Assembly (NCBI GenBank): GCA_928724745.1
Contig: CAKMXJ010000022.1
Coordinates: 396,367 to 460,366, forward strand
Direction: 5' to 3'
DNA from: Anthracocystis setariae
Lineage: Eukaryota > Basidiomycota > Ustilaginomycetes > Ustilaginales > Ustilaginaceae
DNA: 64,000 bases
This document shows positions 43,273 through 53,791 of this stretch, piece after piece. A program made the position numbers and the translations under genes. The first letter of the stretch is position 1. Each line of letters starts with the position of its first letter. The notes below the pieces were generated by a model that had not been told where the DNA came from, searched no databases, and saw nothing but the letters and a program-made list of their open reading frames with translations.

Positions 43273-44211
43273 TTACTTGGATGGACCTGTGTTGCTTTTG
43301 GCGCGTGCTTGGTTGGCTTTCTTTTCTCGCTCAACGCCCTTCTTGACGTGGTCATCGTTGTAGAGCAGGCTGGATACATCGCCGGACTGGACGGCAGCCA
43401 AGCGTTTCTGCATGCGCGCTTGCGAGTCGGCGATTTCCTTCTGAGCTTCCGGATCCAAGGTGGCGGTGATCATCGGCATGACGAACACCATACCCATGGC
43501 AACGAGACCGAGAATCATCATAGGCCCGCCCATACCGATCAGAGATCGGAGCGTCAATGGCGCAGCCTCAGTGTAGTAGTCGACACGGTTGACGGCGTGG
43601 AGGATGAGTGGGTGAAGGACCGGGTTGGAAGAGAGAATGGAAACCAACGATGTCCCGCTGTTGGATAAAGCATGGGTAGGGCAGATGTCAGTGATTGCTA
43701 TGAGTGGAGCGCATCAGTCTGGAAGGCGGGTTCCTTTGATGATGTTGACAGAGACTTACGGTGTAAAGATACGGATCTGAGGTGCCTTGCCAAGTCGTGG
43801 ATCAAGGATATCGACGCGATACTTGTTGAATGCATGTGTGCGCGAGACAACCTGAAGTGTGTAAGCGCCCTGTTCAAGGTCGCGAAAGATGAAGCTGCCG
43901 TCGGCCGACACCAGAGTGGAACGATCGCGCTGCTGGCCGAACTTGGCCAATTCGACCGCTGGTTTGGACGCTGCTGACCCCGTTTCTGGCGCAGCGTCAG
44001 CAAGCTGCTCCCCTTCGGCTTGAGTAGAGTTGGTAGATCCGGCTGGAATGGCGCGCAAGAGTACTCTAGTGTTGGGACCGAGGTTGAGGACATGGTTGAG
44101 CTCTGCGTTCGGTTGAATCTGACCTCGAAAATCCTGACCGGCCACGACAGCAGAGATGAAGGTGGCCAATGCTGCCAAGGCAAGGAGGCCGAAGCGAAGA
44201 GATGCGACCAT
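43273..44211 (-). CDS. EMC7: ER membrane protein complex subunit 7
   Basis: Two exons, 44211-43760 and 43657-43273, with a 102-bp phase-2 intron (GTAAGT donor, CACTGAC branch-like site, CCAACAG acceptor), give 278 residues. The signal peptide MVASLRFGLLALAALATFISAVVA leads into a lumenal beta-sandwich domain (FRGQIQPN..., DGSFIFRDLEQGAYTLQVVSRTHAFNKYRVDI). Next is the YYTEAAPLTLRSLIGMGGPMMILGLVAMGMVFVMP segment with the single membrane span, then a LDPEAQKEIADSQARM cytosolic helix and a basic tail. This is the EMC7/DUF2012 layout. The EMC inserts and chaperones membrane proteins (family knowledge). The gene is convergent with the ataxin-10 gene, 88 bp apart, and is the last clear chromosomal gene before the repeats. 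Confidence 0.88.
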
Positions 44212-45037
44212 GATGGTCAAGATACGGCAGATGTGGACGAGCTGTGCTTGTGGTTGCTGAAGCCAAGCAGATCGAGAAGAAAGATACCACCAGATGCTTT
44301 GGGTCGGACAAGAGGAGCAAAACGACCGTGCACAGCAGCACCCTCTCTTTGGCTGCAGCACGCGAACCAACACTTCAACGATCGGGCCCGAATTTCCACA
44401 CCGCCGAGAAAGTCGGAATCTTGCAGTCTTGATTTCCAATAACTCTGTTACATCTGCTGTTCCAGCAGTTGGAGTGCATCCACCAGTGCATGCCATAACA
44501 TAAAAACCACATTCAGTACATGATGGGTTAGATTGAAAGCTATGCAAGCACATCATCAGCGACCTTCAGTCCTGTGACAATGCTTTCCTATCCTGGATTG
44601 TGGCAAATGGACGCAATGCAATGTTCTGTTGTGCTCCTAGGGTCTGGGTGTTATGAACATCAGTGCCGGGCAGGAATATAACTGTGTGACAAGCGGTAGG
44701 GGGCTTTCCCAATCCGCGTTATGGATCAGGGTCCAGGGTGGAACTGTGGCAATCTCCGGGAGGGGCTCCCGGAAGTCATACCGAAGATCCTCCCTGCAAC
44801 TAACTCACATTGAGATGTCGATTGTATTTTAGCTTACTCACTCTAGTAGGTGGAAATATCAGACCCTCTCCCGCTCTCCTGCTCCGCTACCTTGGCAACG
44901 ATCCCGGGAGCAACACCCGGTACCACGCCCCTGGCCTCGATACCAACGCACAGCCATGTCCCAAGGTTCTCAGACCCCAGGAGCATAACATTACAATCGA
45001 CCTCCCCGTTGCCATCAACGCAGAGACCGCAGCTACT
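44212..45037. other. Transition from unique DNA to repeat-rich subtelomere
   Basis: Upstream region of EMC7 followed, from about 44,600, by sequence with no chromosomal gene. The segment 44,800-45,037 leads directly into a gag-like frame, so it is probably the leader of an old retroelement. No LTR was seen here. Confidence 0.45.
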
Positions 45038-45052
45038 ATGCAAACCCGTAGC

Positions 45053-45263
45053 TGTCATGAGGCGTTCCCTCCCTATAACGCTTACGCTTCCCAGATCGCC
45101 GATCCAAGCCCGATCCGCCGTATCGGGCTAACTCCTATTTTCGCTGGTTCCGCTTTCCCTGTAAATCTCGTCTCACTCACACTGCCTCCATCGAAATGAC
45201 ATCGATCACTCATTTAGCTCAAGCTCACTGCACGTCAGACTTAACCTTAACTTGGTTATGACA
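45053..45263 (+). repeat. Left LTR of the nested element
   Basis: 211 bp, TGTCATGAGG to TTATGACA, one base different from the right copy (ATTTTCG versus GTTTTCG near the middle). Confidence 0.93.
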
Positions 45264-45404
45264 TGGTGACAAGAGCGCGGAGTTTGACACACACCTCAAC
45301 AGCCTGTACCACGTTCCTGGAACCAATCACAAGCTGTTCTACACGGACTCCAAGAGTTTCGTCCCACCACGCCCACCAAACTCGCTTTTTGACGACTGCC
45401 AAAC

Positions 45405-46376
45405 ATGACCCGAAGCCGCAATCAACGCCTTACGCCTCCGGATACAGTTCTTCCGCCTCCGGAATCCGAAAGCGACATGCCAAACAATCCTGGACAGTTG
45501 TCAGAACCAACTCCGGACGTCGTCACACAGCTACTTGACATGCAAAAACAGCAAAACCAGCGTTTTGATGCACTAGCTGACTCGCTTCAAGCTGTCACAA
45601 CGTCTCTTGACAGGCTTCAACTTGCGCAACAAGTCACAAATGACACACTCTCTCAGCTTCTGAAGCTTCTAGTAACGTCAAATGAAGCTTCTGCGCCCAA
45701 GAACGCCAACATCAAAGCCGAAAACCTTACTTCTGACGTTTCCAGGCTGTCCAAGAACGCTGCAAACTCTAATGACGCCGAAAACTCTAACCTTCCGGCT
45801 TCCGCAGCTGTCAGCCCCACCAATCAGAAGCTGTCCCACCACCAAATCCGCCTGTCTCCGGACGACATCGGTCGCTTTGACGGTTCCAGCGATGCAGTCC
45901 AGTTCTTTCTCGCACGAGTCGAGTCTCTGCTGGATTCTCAGAATCACAAGCCTTCCTTTGTCGCTGTAATGCTTAGTCAGCTGCCTCTCTGCTTAACTAA
46001 GACGGCTCAGCACTGGTACAGCTCGATCACCGATTGTGATCGGCGAGATCTCAGCCGATCTTGGCCAATCTGGCAAATTATGCTCAACGACGCTTTCGGA
46101 ACGGATATCTTGGTGGCCCGTCGGACCGCCAAACTGCGGAAATGGCAGCCTCACACGGAGGATATCACGTGCTACTTTTACGCGAAATTGTCACTGTTAC
46201 GCGCCGCGTACCACTCATGTGACAATTGGGACACGATCCACGATATCTGGCTTGGACTTCCCGATTCACTCAAACTTCTCGCACGGTACCAGGAAGTTTC
46301 CTCAATTTCCGGTTTCCTGCGAGAACTCCGGGCTTTACAGGAACCTTGGAGGTCTGTACACAAACCTCCACCTTGA
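45405..46376 (+). CDS. Truncated retrotransposon gag protein
   Basis: 323 residues from the ATG at 45405, 142 bp after the left LTR. The N-terminal half is polar with a coiled-coil-like stretch (LLDMQKQQNQRFDALADSLQAVTTSLDRLQLAQQ). The C-terminal half is a Ty3-type gag capsid core: FDGSSDAVQFFLARVESLL, AQHWYSSITDCD, SWPIWQIMLNDAFG, LSLLRAAYHSCD. The frame stops in low-complexity C/T-rich sequence before the right LTR. No zinc knuckle, protease, reverse transcriptase or integrase is present. Confidence 0.75.
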   Translation: MTRSRNQRLTPPDTVLPPPESESDMPNNPGQLSEPTPDVVTQLLDMQKQQNQRFDALADSLQAVTTSLDRLQLAQQVTNDTLSQLLKLLVTSNEASAPKNANIKAENLTSDVSRLSKNAANSNDAENSNLPASAAVSPTNQKLSHHQIRLSPDDIGRFDGSSDAVQFFLARVESLLDSQNHKPSFVAVMLSQLPLCLTKTAQHWYSSITDCDRRDLSRSWPIWQIMLNDAFGTDILVARRTAKLRKWQPHTEDITCYFYAKLSLLRAAYHSCDNWDTIHDIWLGLPDSLKLLARYQEVSSISGFLRELRALQEPWRSVHKPPP

Positions 46377-46506
46377 TTCCCTCCAATTTCCGTTCTTCCG
46401 AGTTCCTTTTTTCCCAATTTCCGCATCTCCGAGATCCGTCTTTCCGATTTCCGGCCTTTTTGCACTCCTTGTCTCGTCCGAGTGCTCTCTTTCTTTGCAG
46501 GGGGGA

Positions 46507-46717
46507 TGTCATGAGGCGTTCCCTCCCTATAACGCTTACGCTTCCCAGATCGCCGATCCAAGCCCGATCCGCCGTATCGGGCTAACTCCTGTTTTCGCTG
46601 GTTCCGCTTTCCCTGTAAATCTCGTCTCACTCACACTGCCTCCATCGAAATGACATCGATCACTCATTTAGCTCAAGCTCACTGCACGTCAGACTTAACC
46701 TTAACTTGGTTATGACA
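46507..46717 (+). repeat. Right LTR of the nested element
   Basis: 211 bp copy of the left LTR, preceded by the AGGGGGGA polypurine tract and followed by the GTAGC target duplication. Confidence 0.93.
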
Positions 46718-46992
46718 GTAGCCAGCCTCGTCCCGGCCCCCCGGACTCTGTTACGAGTTCGGGCAGCCCTACCCCCAAAAGTCCTGATTCGGGAGGTGAC
46801 CCCGTCCAGGGGCTAGTTGCCGCCGTGCAGAGCCTAACCGCCCTGGTCGGAGGATTGGCCGACCAGATCCGGCTGCTCAACAGCGGCCAAGCCCCCAATC
46901 CCGCCGTCCCAACCCCGGCAGAACCTAGCCTCCCGCTCATGGAGCACCCGGGAGACCTTTCTCCAGAACGCGAGACCTTGGAAGAAAGGTAC

Positions 46993-48102
46993 TGTCAGCG
47001 GTCGGGCGCCTGGTAAATAGGCCGAACTGGTTTCGAGAACGGTGCGGTCCTGCGGGGCTGGGCCGCCGAGTTTGTGATATGCGCCTGTGCAACCGAGAAG
47101 TACGAGGTGGGTCGCGCAGGTACGCCGGCGGCCCGATGAGGACTACTAAGCCGCACTCGATCCAGCGGCGGCGGAGTGTGAGTTTCTCGACCGCGTTTGT
47201 CCTTTTACCGACTGACGCTGTTGGCGCTCCGTTCAGAGGCAGCACGGCGTACTCGGTATTACGGCGTGATAGCCTGGTGTCTCGCGAGCGCTCTTGACAA
47301 GACAGAAGGCTGGTTGGTTAGCTAGGTGGACACTGGACGTGATCACCAAGCTGTTAGAGAGACGGCTAAGGCCTGCCGTCTCAGTGTCAGCGTGTAAGCA
47401 GCGTTTACGCGCTGCGGTGTCGGTACACGTACCGACAAGGACTAGCTGTTCTCCGACTTGAACGGAGGCACGCGAGGAAGCTGCAATGCTACTGTATTGC
47501 AACTTACTAAACTAGTTACTGGAATGATCGTGAAGACGTCGTTAAGAATAGATACTGAGCTGAAGACTGTGTTTGTAAGAAGTAGAGTGGATGAGGAGCT
47601 CATCCACTGCGAGTCAGAGGAGGAGGCCTTAAGTAAGACAGCTCCAACCCCTATGACAAGGCCGATCCGGCGCTAGCCTATTGTCTAGCTGCATGGCCTG
47701 CGTGTACGCATGTACTGACCGTGGTACAAGCAGCTGATCACCTCCAAGCCTCTGAGAGCGCCAGAGATGGTGTCCCTTGACTGTTGATCACCTTGAGATG
47801 GTCTTGTCGTGATCGCGCGTCTCTGCGAAGTCGCACGGCCGCGAACTGGTCATTATGAGGCGAGACGGCTGAGAGAGACGTTTTGGGCCGCGCTCACTCC
47901 GAGAGCGGCCGAAAAGCTGTTCCTCCACCGCACTGACTTCCTCGCCTGCGGCAATCGTTAATGCTAAATACGCCGCACTTCAAGCAGCTTACCTTGTCTT
48001 GTTCGATGTGAGGGCGGCCGAACAGAAGCCTCTGAGCCGCGCTTGTACCGAAGGCGGCCGGAACTTGAGTTTTCCGCCGCCTCAGTTTTGCCACCCGTGA
48101 CA
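46993..48102 (+). repeat. 1,110-bp LTR, copy 1
   Basis: Begins TGTCAGCGG and ends GTGACA. It has the same length as an inverted copy at 56282-57391, with scattered substitutions. The purine tract GGAAGAAAGG just before its left end would suit a 3' LTR, while the ORF-bearing sequence that follows would suit a 5' LTR. No target duplication is seen (GGTAC left, TTACC right). It contains a hairpin near 47593-47612 (GATGAGGAGCTCATC). Confidence 0.8.
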
Positions 48103-48248
48103 TTACCCCCCTCCCGAGAACCGAGCTCCGGCGAGGCGAAATGAAATGGGCTGCGCATCTTCCAGCCGCTATGAGCTCGTCGGCGGCTGAGTGATGGGAC
48201 TACTGAGCTGCCATCACCATCTCCAACCCCTTCGTCGTTACCAGCAAT
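48103..48248. other. Leader between the LTR and the next frame
   Basis: C-rich sequence (ACCCCCCTCCCGAG) directly after the LTR. It shows no TGG-type primer-binding site at the junction. Confidence 0.4.
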
Positions 48249-48812
48249 ATGGCGCCCAAAAGGAAAACATCGACTGCGCCTGCTGTCCCCTCACGTCGGT
48301 CGGCTCGGCTCGCCAAGGCGCCGGCTGGCATCGATATTTTTTCCGACCCATCGCCCAGCACCAATCCAGCCCCGGAGGCTTCTACCAGCACCACTACGCC
48401 CGCTGTCGCTATCGCTGCCGCCGCTGCTGTGGATGCGCCCAACCCCATGGTTGCGGCTGCTGCTGCTGCCCCCTCCGATGCAGTGGCCGTGACTGCTGCT
48501 GCTGGTGCATCGAACGCCGTGGCTGTCGCTGCCGTTGCCGCCGCACCTGGCGCCGTGGCTATAGCTGCTATCGCCACCCCGCCCGACGCCGCTGCGACGC
48601 CTGTTGCTGGGCCGGTCGCCGGGGCCCCTCCGCAGGTCCGAATTCGCTTACCGCTGGAACCATTGTTCCTCGGCCCCTCGCCACAATCGCCGTTATCGAG
48701 TGGATCGATCTCCCCGCCTCGCTCGCCGGTCTACGTCCGTTCGTCGCCAGAACTGTACGTACCTTCCTCCCCCCCGTTGCGGTCTCTTGCCTCTCCAGAG
48801 AGGTTTACTTAG
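48249..48812 (+). CDS. Ala-rich gag-like N-terminal fragment, truncated at telomere-like sequence
   Basis: 187 codons from the ATG at 48249. The N-terminus is basic (MAPKRKTSTAPAVPSRRSARLAK), followed by a very Ala-rich stretch of about 80 residues and a Pro/Ser-rich end. The position after an LTR suggests the start of a gag gene, but no capsid core is present. The frame ends at TTTACTTAGGG, where the subtelomeric A module begins, so it looks cut by that junction. Confidence 0.4.
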   Translation: MAPKRKTSTAPAVPSRRSARLAKAPAGIDIFSDPSPSTNPAPEASTSTTTPAVAIAAAAAVDAPNPMVAAAAAAPSDAVAVTAAAGASNAVAVAAVAAAPGAVAIAAIATPPDAAATPVAGPVAGAPPQVRIRLPLEPLFLGPSPQSPLSSGSISPPRSPVYVRSSPELYVPSSPPLRSLASPERFT

Positions 48813-48817
48813 GGTTA
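48809..48817 (+). repeat. Telomere-like junction TTAGGGTTA
   Basis: One and a half telomere units exactly where retroelement sequence ends and the first A module begins. Confidence 0.7.
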
Positions 48818-49334
48818 TTAGAGGTTCTGGTGCTCAAGGAAAAACCACTTGGCCTTCTTATGATCTGGCAACCTCAATGGGGCTATAAGCTACCGGAATA
48901 GTTACAAATTTTGTTAAAGTTTAACAAAAATTGCAACTTTCCGAGCCGTCAAAGTTTTTTGACCTTGAGTTGATTCTGCTAATTGACTTGTCTGCAGATG
49001 CGCTGGACACATACACTGGGGCCCACAGGTAAGGGAATGGATAGCCATATCATCTCAAATTAAATGGTTGAGGCTGTATGTCATCATTCAATGTTGTTGA
49101 GGTTGACAACCTCCTTAACCTAGCCAACCTAGCCTGCAACCTCAGCAACCCGGACCTCCACCTCCACAACCTAGCCAGCCTCAACCTCAACCTCAACCTC
49201 TGCAACCTCACTAGCCTCAACCTCAACCTCAATGTCTGCAACCTAGCCAGCCCAAGCCTCAACCTCTACCTCAACCTCAGTATGGTCAACCTCAGGAGGT
49301 GCAAGCCTAGCATGATCAACCTCTGGAGGTTTGA
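48815..49334 (+). repeat. Subtelomeric module A, copy 1 (520 bp)
   Basis: Matches 55521-56040 base for base over its length by eye. It includes a perfect 10-bp-arm palindrome (TTTTGTTAAA-G-TTTAACAAAA, 48907-48927) and an (AACCTC)n-like minisatellite at about 49100-49330. The minisatellite creates repetitive frames on both strands that I do not regard as genes. Confidence 0.9.
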
Positions 49335-49340
49335 GGGTTA

Positions 49341-49923
49341 CAAGGTGTTCCCTTGGACCCGTCAAAATCACCATCAAATCTGTACTAATGAGAGTTGTAG
49401 AGCTGGCTGAGAGCTGCCAGAAGCCGTTGAGTTTGGGTTAAAGTTTAACCTATTGACGGAGATACGGGCATTTGAAGTTGCCAGCCAGGATTCTCTCGGG
49501 GAAGAATATTTTTTTTTCAAAGCGGAGGAAGGGTGGAGGCAATGTGTGGAACAGCTAGAAGAACCTATAGGGAGGCTGTACACATGTCAAGAGTGGTGAA
49601 ATTGCAAGCGGTTGCGCTGCAGCAGGGGTTCAAAGTTGACACCAAGGTACCTTGAACCTAGGTCCAAGTTTGGTTGACCAAGGTTTGAAGATGGGGTCCA
49701 AGTAGGGTTGACCAAAGTTCAGGGTGGGGTTGACCAAAGTTGAGGGTAGGTTGACTGAGGGTTGAAGTTCAAACTTGGATGCTGGCTGGGGTGTTATGAT
49801 GGAGTCCAAGCTGGGTGACTTGAAGTTGAAGTATGTGCCAAGTATAGTTTGGACCGAGCTTGAACTGTACTTCCTGCACTTCAGCCGAGGTTGATGGTAC
49901 TTCTGCCTATCTTCAACCATGGT
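49341..49923 (+). repeat. Subtelomeric module B, copy 1 (truncated)
   Basis: Starts at CAAGGTGTTCCC after GGGTTA. It corresponds to the first half of the 1.17-kb B module and stops at GGTTAGGGGGGGTTA, where the full copy would continue with CTTGGCAATG. Confidence 0.85.
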
Positions 49924-49935
49924 TAGGGGGGGTTA

Positions 49936-51109
49936 CAAGGTGTTCCCTTGGACCCATCAAAGTCACCATCAAATCTGTACTAATGAGAGTTGTAGAGCTG
50001 GCTGAGAGCTGCCAGAAGCCGTTGAGTTTGGGGTAAAGTTTACTCTATTGACGGAGATACGGGCATTTGAAGTTGCCGCCAGGATTCTGTCGGGGAAGAA
50101 TATTTTTTTTTCAAAGAGGAGGAAGGGTGGAGGCAATGTGTGGAACAGCTAGAAGAACCTATAGAGAGGCTGTACACATGTCAAGAGTGGTGAAATTGCA
50201 AGTGGTTGCGGTGCTACAGGGGTTCAAAGTTGACACCAAGGTACCTTGAACCTAGGTCCAAGTTCGGCCAGCCCAGGTATGAAGATGGGGTCCAAGTAGG
50301 GTTGACCGAAGTTGAGGGTGGGGTTGACCGAAGTTGAGGGTAGGTTGACTGAGGGTTGAAGTTCAAACTTGGATGCTGGCTGGGGTGTTCTGATGGAGTC
50401 CAAGCTGGGTGACTTGAAGTTGAACTATGTGCCAAGTATAGTTTGGACCAAGCTTGAAGTGTACTTCCTGCACTTCAACTGAGGTTGATGGTACTTCTGC
50501 CTATCTTCAACCATGGCTTGGCAATGTACTTGAACCTGGTTGGACTCAGGTTCCAGCATACTTGGATGAGGTCTGCCTAGGGTTCAAGGGCCAGTACACA
50601 GAGGTTGATCCTACTTCAGTCTATGTTGGAAGGTACTTTGATCAAGAGAAAGGTACTTCATTGTGAGGAAAACCCTCAGTGAAGAGGATGAAAAAACCTC
50701 AGATGAAGTCCATGGGAACTTCAGGAACTATGTACAACTAGGAGCCAACTATATACAAACTTTGGTCCAAGTACCTATGCCTCTGAGTTGTACTTCAGTA
50801 CAAGCTCATAGTGGTTGCCTGTGTAGTAGAGGGCATGCCACTGGGTAGGAGCAGGTACTTTGTTGACTTCAAAGTAGGATCTGTCTGGGTTGATGATCAC
50901 CAAACTGAGCTTGAAGATGGAGACTGCTGCACTTAAAGTAGCATCATCCCCCCATGTACCATGCCTAGCCATCTTAGAAAGGTAGGTTCTCACTGTCAGA
51001 GGTTCCCCCTTGGATATGAAGGGGTGTTTGGGTACTTCCTTGGTAGCCAGGATGGCTTCCACCATGTTGTGGTGAAGTTCAAGGTACTTTACCACCTCTG
51101 AACGTACCC
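49936..51109 (+). repeat. Subtelomeric module B, copy 2 (1,174 bp)
   Basis: Begins TTA-CAAGGTGTTCCC. The first half is tandem-like, with many GGTTGAC/AAGTTGA motifs. The second half contains, on the minus strand, the end of an OTU-domain frame. It stops at the TTACAAGG of module C. It is nearly identical to copy 3. Confidence 0.88.
50775..51107 (-). pseudogene. OTU-domain fragment, C-terminal half (in module B copy 2)
   Basis: The open frame encodes about 110 residues: RSEVVKYLELHHNM, YLSKMARHGTWGDDATLSAA, FKLSLVIINPD and the closing HALYYTGNHYELVL. These match the second half of the OTU domain at 62290-62561 (IRSKAVQHLQQHP, YLSNMDKEGTWGDELMLQAI, HYEVLF). The catalytic Asp-Gly-Asn-Cys part is missing; the frame is cut exactly where the TTACAAGG boundary of module C lies. 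Confidence 0.8.
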
Positions 51110-51112
51110 TTA

Positions 51113-51850
51113 CAAGGGGGTCTGAATTACAAACAGGGTAGGGTTGCTTAATAAAAGTTGTTCATCTACCCAAAATAGGTATATTTGATTACTTAACCCT
51201 ACGCAAGTTGCATAATAAAATGTTGCTGTACGGCTCCGTCAATATCGGCCCGACTCGACTCGGGTTGGCAAAAATTTCACTTTTCAGGGACGCACCCATA
51301 GTAAACTATGGCTCAAATAGGCCCAAATGAACACCCTGAAACTCCCATGGAAGGGTGCAAAGTGGTTGTGGAGCTATGGCCGACTTGTTGTTTTTGGAGA
51401 TTTTGGTCGAAGCTCCAAGGGTCCCCCCTTTGAAAGTGGGAAAATGGACCACCTCCAATCTCCACGCTAGCTTAATCAAACTTGCTCACACATGCTAGGA
51501 GATGCTAGCAGTGAAGTTTCAGAGGGAGCGCACCCCTGGTTGCTGAGATACGGTGACTCGGGTTTTGACCCCGACCCAACCCTGTTGAAATATATGGTCA
51601 CCTGCTGCGTCAGCTATCGACGTGACATTACAGACGTCGGTATGTCCATAACTAGGGCGGTGATATTCCGACATAGTTGCCGACAATACAATTCCTCGGG
51701 ACTCGGCAGCGGGGAAACTATGCGCGTGCCAATGCCAATGCTGGCACTGTGCGTTCCCACGTGACGTTGACATGGTGCCTCATCACATCTCTGAACGGGA
51801 TGTTACTCGTCGGGTCATGTTATTGTCAACATCGTTGTTTATGTTGATGA
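51113..51850 (+). repeat. Subtelomeric module C, copy 1 (738 bp)
   Basis: Starts CAAGGGGGTCTG after TTA and ends TTGATGA directly before GGGTTAGGGTTAGGGTTA. It includes TTGTTCAT, TGGTTGTGGAGCTATGGCCG and GAGATACGGTGAC motifs. No gene is seen. Confidence 0.88.
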
Positions 51851-51868
51851 GGGTTAGGGTTAGGGTTA
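51851..51868 (+). repeat. Interstitial telomeric repeat (GGGTTA)3
   Basis: Three perfect units between module C copy 1 and module B copy 3. Confidence 0.95.
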
Positions 51869-53044
51869 CAAGGTGTTCCCTTGGACCCGTCAAAATCACC
51901 ATCAAATCTGTACTAATGAAAGTTGTAGAGCTGTCCAAGAGCCGCCAGAAGCCGTTGAGTTTGGGTTAAAGTTTAACCTATTGACGGAGATACAGGCATT
52001 TGAAGTTGCCAGCCAGGATTCTCTCGGGGAAGAATTTTTTTTTTTCAAAGCAGAGGAAGGGTGGAGGCAATGTGTGGAACAGCTAGAAGAACCTATAGAG
52101 AGGCTGTACACATGTCAAGAGTGGTGAAATTGCAAGTGGTTGCGGTGCTGCAGGGGTTCAAAGTTGACACCAAGGTACCTTGAACCTAGGTCCAAGTTCG
52201 GTCAACCCAGGTTTGAAGATGGGGTCCAAGTAGGGTTGACCAAAGTTCAGGGTGGGGTTGACCGAAGTTGAGGGTAGGTTGACTGAGGGTTGAAGTTCAA
52301 ACTTGGATGCTGGCTGGGGTGTTCTGATGGAGTCCAAGCTGGGTGACTTGAAGTTGAACTATGTGCCAAGTATAGTTTGGATCGAGCTTGAAGTGTACTT
52401 CCTGCACTTCAGCCGAGGTTGATGGTACTTCTGCCTATCTTCAACCATGGCTTGGCAATGTACTTGAACCTGGTTGGACTCAGGTTCCAGCATACTTGGA
52501 TGAGGTCTGCCTAGGGTTCAAGGGCCAGTACACAGAGGTTGATCCTACTTCAGTCTATGTTGGAAGGTACTTTCATCAAGAGAAAGGTACTTCATTGTGA
52601 GGAAAAATCCTCAGTGAAGAGGATGAAAAAACCTCAGATGAAGTCCATGGGAACTTCAGGAACTATGTACAACTAGGAGCCAACTATATACAAACTTTGG
52701 TCCAAGTACCTATGCCTCTGAGTTGAACTTCAGTACAAGCTCATAGTGGTTGCCTGTGTAGTAGAGGGCATGCCACTGGGTAGGAGCAGGTACTTTGTTG
52801 ACTTCAAAGTAGGATCTGTCTGGGTTGATGATCACCAAACTGAGCTTGAAGATGGAGACTGCTGCACTTAAAGTAGCATCATCCCCCCATGTACCATGCC
52901 TAGCCATCTTAGAAAGGTAGGTTCTCACTGTCAGAGGTTCCCCCTTGGATATGAAGGGGTGTTTGGGTACTTCCTTGGTAGCCAGGATGGCTTCCACCAT
53001 GTTGTGGTGAAGTTCAAGGTACTTTACCACCTCTGAACGTACCC
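51869..53044 (+). repeat. Subtelomeric module B, copy 3 (1,176 bp)
   Basis: Nearly identical to copy 2. B plus C repeat as a unit of about 1.93 kb in tandem (49936-51868 and 51869-53791). Confidence 0.9.
52710..53042 (-). pseudogene. OTU-domain fragment, C-terminal half (in module B copy 3)
   Basis: Duplicate of the fragment at 50775-51107, with one residue difference near the end (LKYNSEA versus LKFNSEA). It is cut at the same module boundary. Confidence 0.8.
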
Positions 53045-53047
53045 TTA

Positions 53048-53785
53048 CAAGGGGGTCTGAATTACAAACAGGGTAGGGTTGCTTAATAAAAGTTGTTCAT
53101 CTACCCAAAATAGGTATATTTGATTACTTAACCCTACGCAAGTTGCATAATAAAATGTTGCTGTACGGCTCCGTCAATATCGGCCCGACTCGACTCGGGT
53201 TGGCAAAAATTTCACTTTTCAGGGACGCACCCATAGTAAACTATGGCTCAAATAGGCCCAAATGAACACCCTGAAACTCCCATGGAAGGGTGCAAAGTGG
53301 TTGTGGAGCTATGGCCGACTTGTTGTTTTTGGAGATTTTGGTCGAAGCTCCAAGGGTCCCCCCTTTGAAAGTGGGAAAATGGACCACCTCCAATCTCCAC
53401 GCTAGCTTAATCAAACTTGCTCACACATGCTAGGAGATGCTAGCAGTGAAGTTTCAGAGGGAGCGCACCCCTGGTTGCTGAGATACGGTGACTCGGGTTT
53501 TGACCCCGACCCAACCCTGTTGAAATATATGGTCACCTGCTGCGTCAGCTATCGACGTGACATTACAGACGTCGGTATGTCCATAACTAGGGCGGTGATA
53601 TTCCGACATAGTTGCCGACAATACAATTCCTCGGGACTCGGCAGCGGGGAAACTATGCGCGTGCCAATGCCAATGCTGGCACTGTGCGTTCCCACGTGAC
53701 GTTGACATGGTGCCTCATCACATCTCTGAACGGGATGTTACTCGTCGGGTCATGTTATTGTCAACATCGTTGTTTATGTTGATGA
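53048..53785 (+). repeat. Subtelomeric module C, copy 2 (738 bp)
   Basis: Same length and ends as copy 1. Only a single GGGTTA separates it from the next C copy. Confidence 0.9.
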
Positions 53786-53791
53786 GGGTTA

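Larger units (their letters stand above)
45053..46717 (+). mobile_element. Non-autonomous LTR retrotransposon, 1,665 bp, target duplication GTAGC
   Basis: Two 211-bp direct repeats (45053-45263 and 46507-46717) begin with TG and end with CA and differ at one base by eye. The element is flanked by GTAGC on both sides (45048-45052, 46718-46722). TGGTGACAAGAGC directly after the left LTR is a plausible tRNA primer-binding site, and AGGGGGGA directly before the right LTR is a polypurine tract. The interior holds only a partial gag gene, so it must have used enzymes of another element. The near-identity of the LTRs indicates a recent insertion. Confidence 0.92.
45038..47016 (+). pseudogene. Old retrotransposon gag-like frame interrupted by a nested LTR element
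   Basis: An ATG at 45038 opens a frame (MQTRS) that is cut after five codons by an LTR element at 45053-46717. On the far side, after the duplicated GTAGC, the same frame continues from 46723 as Pro/Ser-rich sequence with a helical segment VAAVQSLTALVGGLADQIRLL, until it runs into another LTR at 46993. Frame continuity across the 5-bp target duplication supports one original gag-type gene. A Ty3-type gag start is likely from the composition. No protease or polymerase region survives. Confidence 0.6.

Noticed and set aside
48191..48901. A Cys/Arg-rich 236-codon frame overlapping the Ala-rich gag-like frame.
   Set aside because: Its odd composition (runs of C, R and G) is the out-of-frame reading of GCT/GCC-rich DNA.
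49078..49410. Open frames with Leu/Asn periodicity (NLNLNL) resembling leucine-rich repeats, also at 55784-56206, and Arg/Leu frames on the opposite strand.
   Set aside because: They are translations of the AACCTC minisatellite in module A. The pattern follows the DNA repeat, is open in both directions, and lacks LRR consensus.
51492..51764. 90-codon frames in module C (51492-51764, 53427-53699) and the opposite-strand 84-codon frames.
   Set aside because: They are duplicated with the noncoding module, lack any domain, and overlap each other on both strands. The truncated C copies break them.
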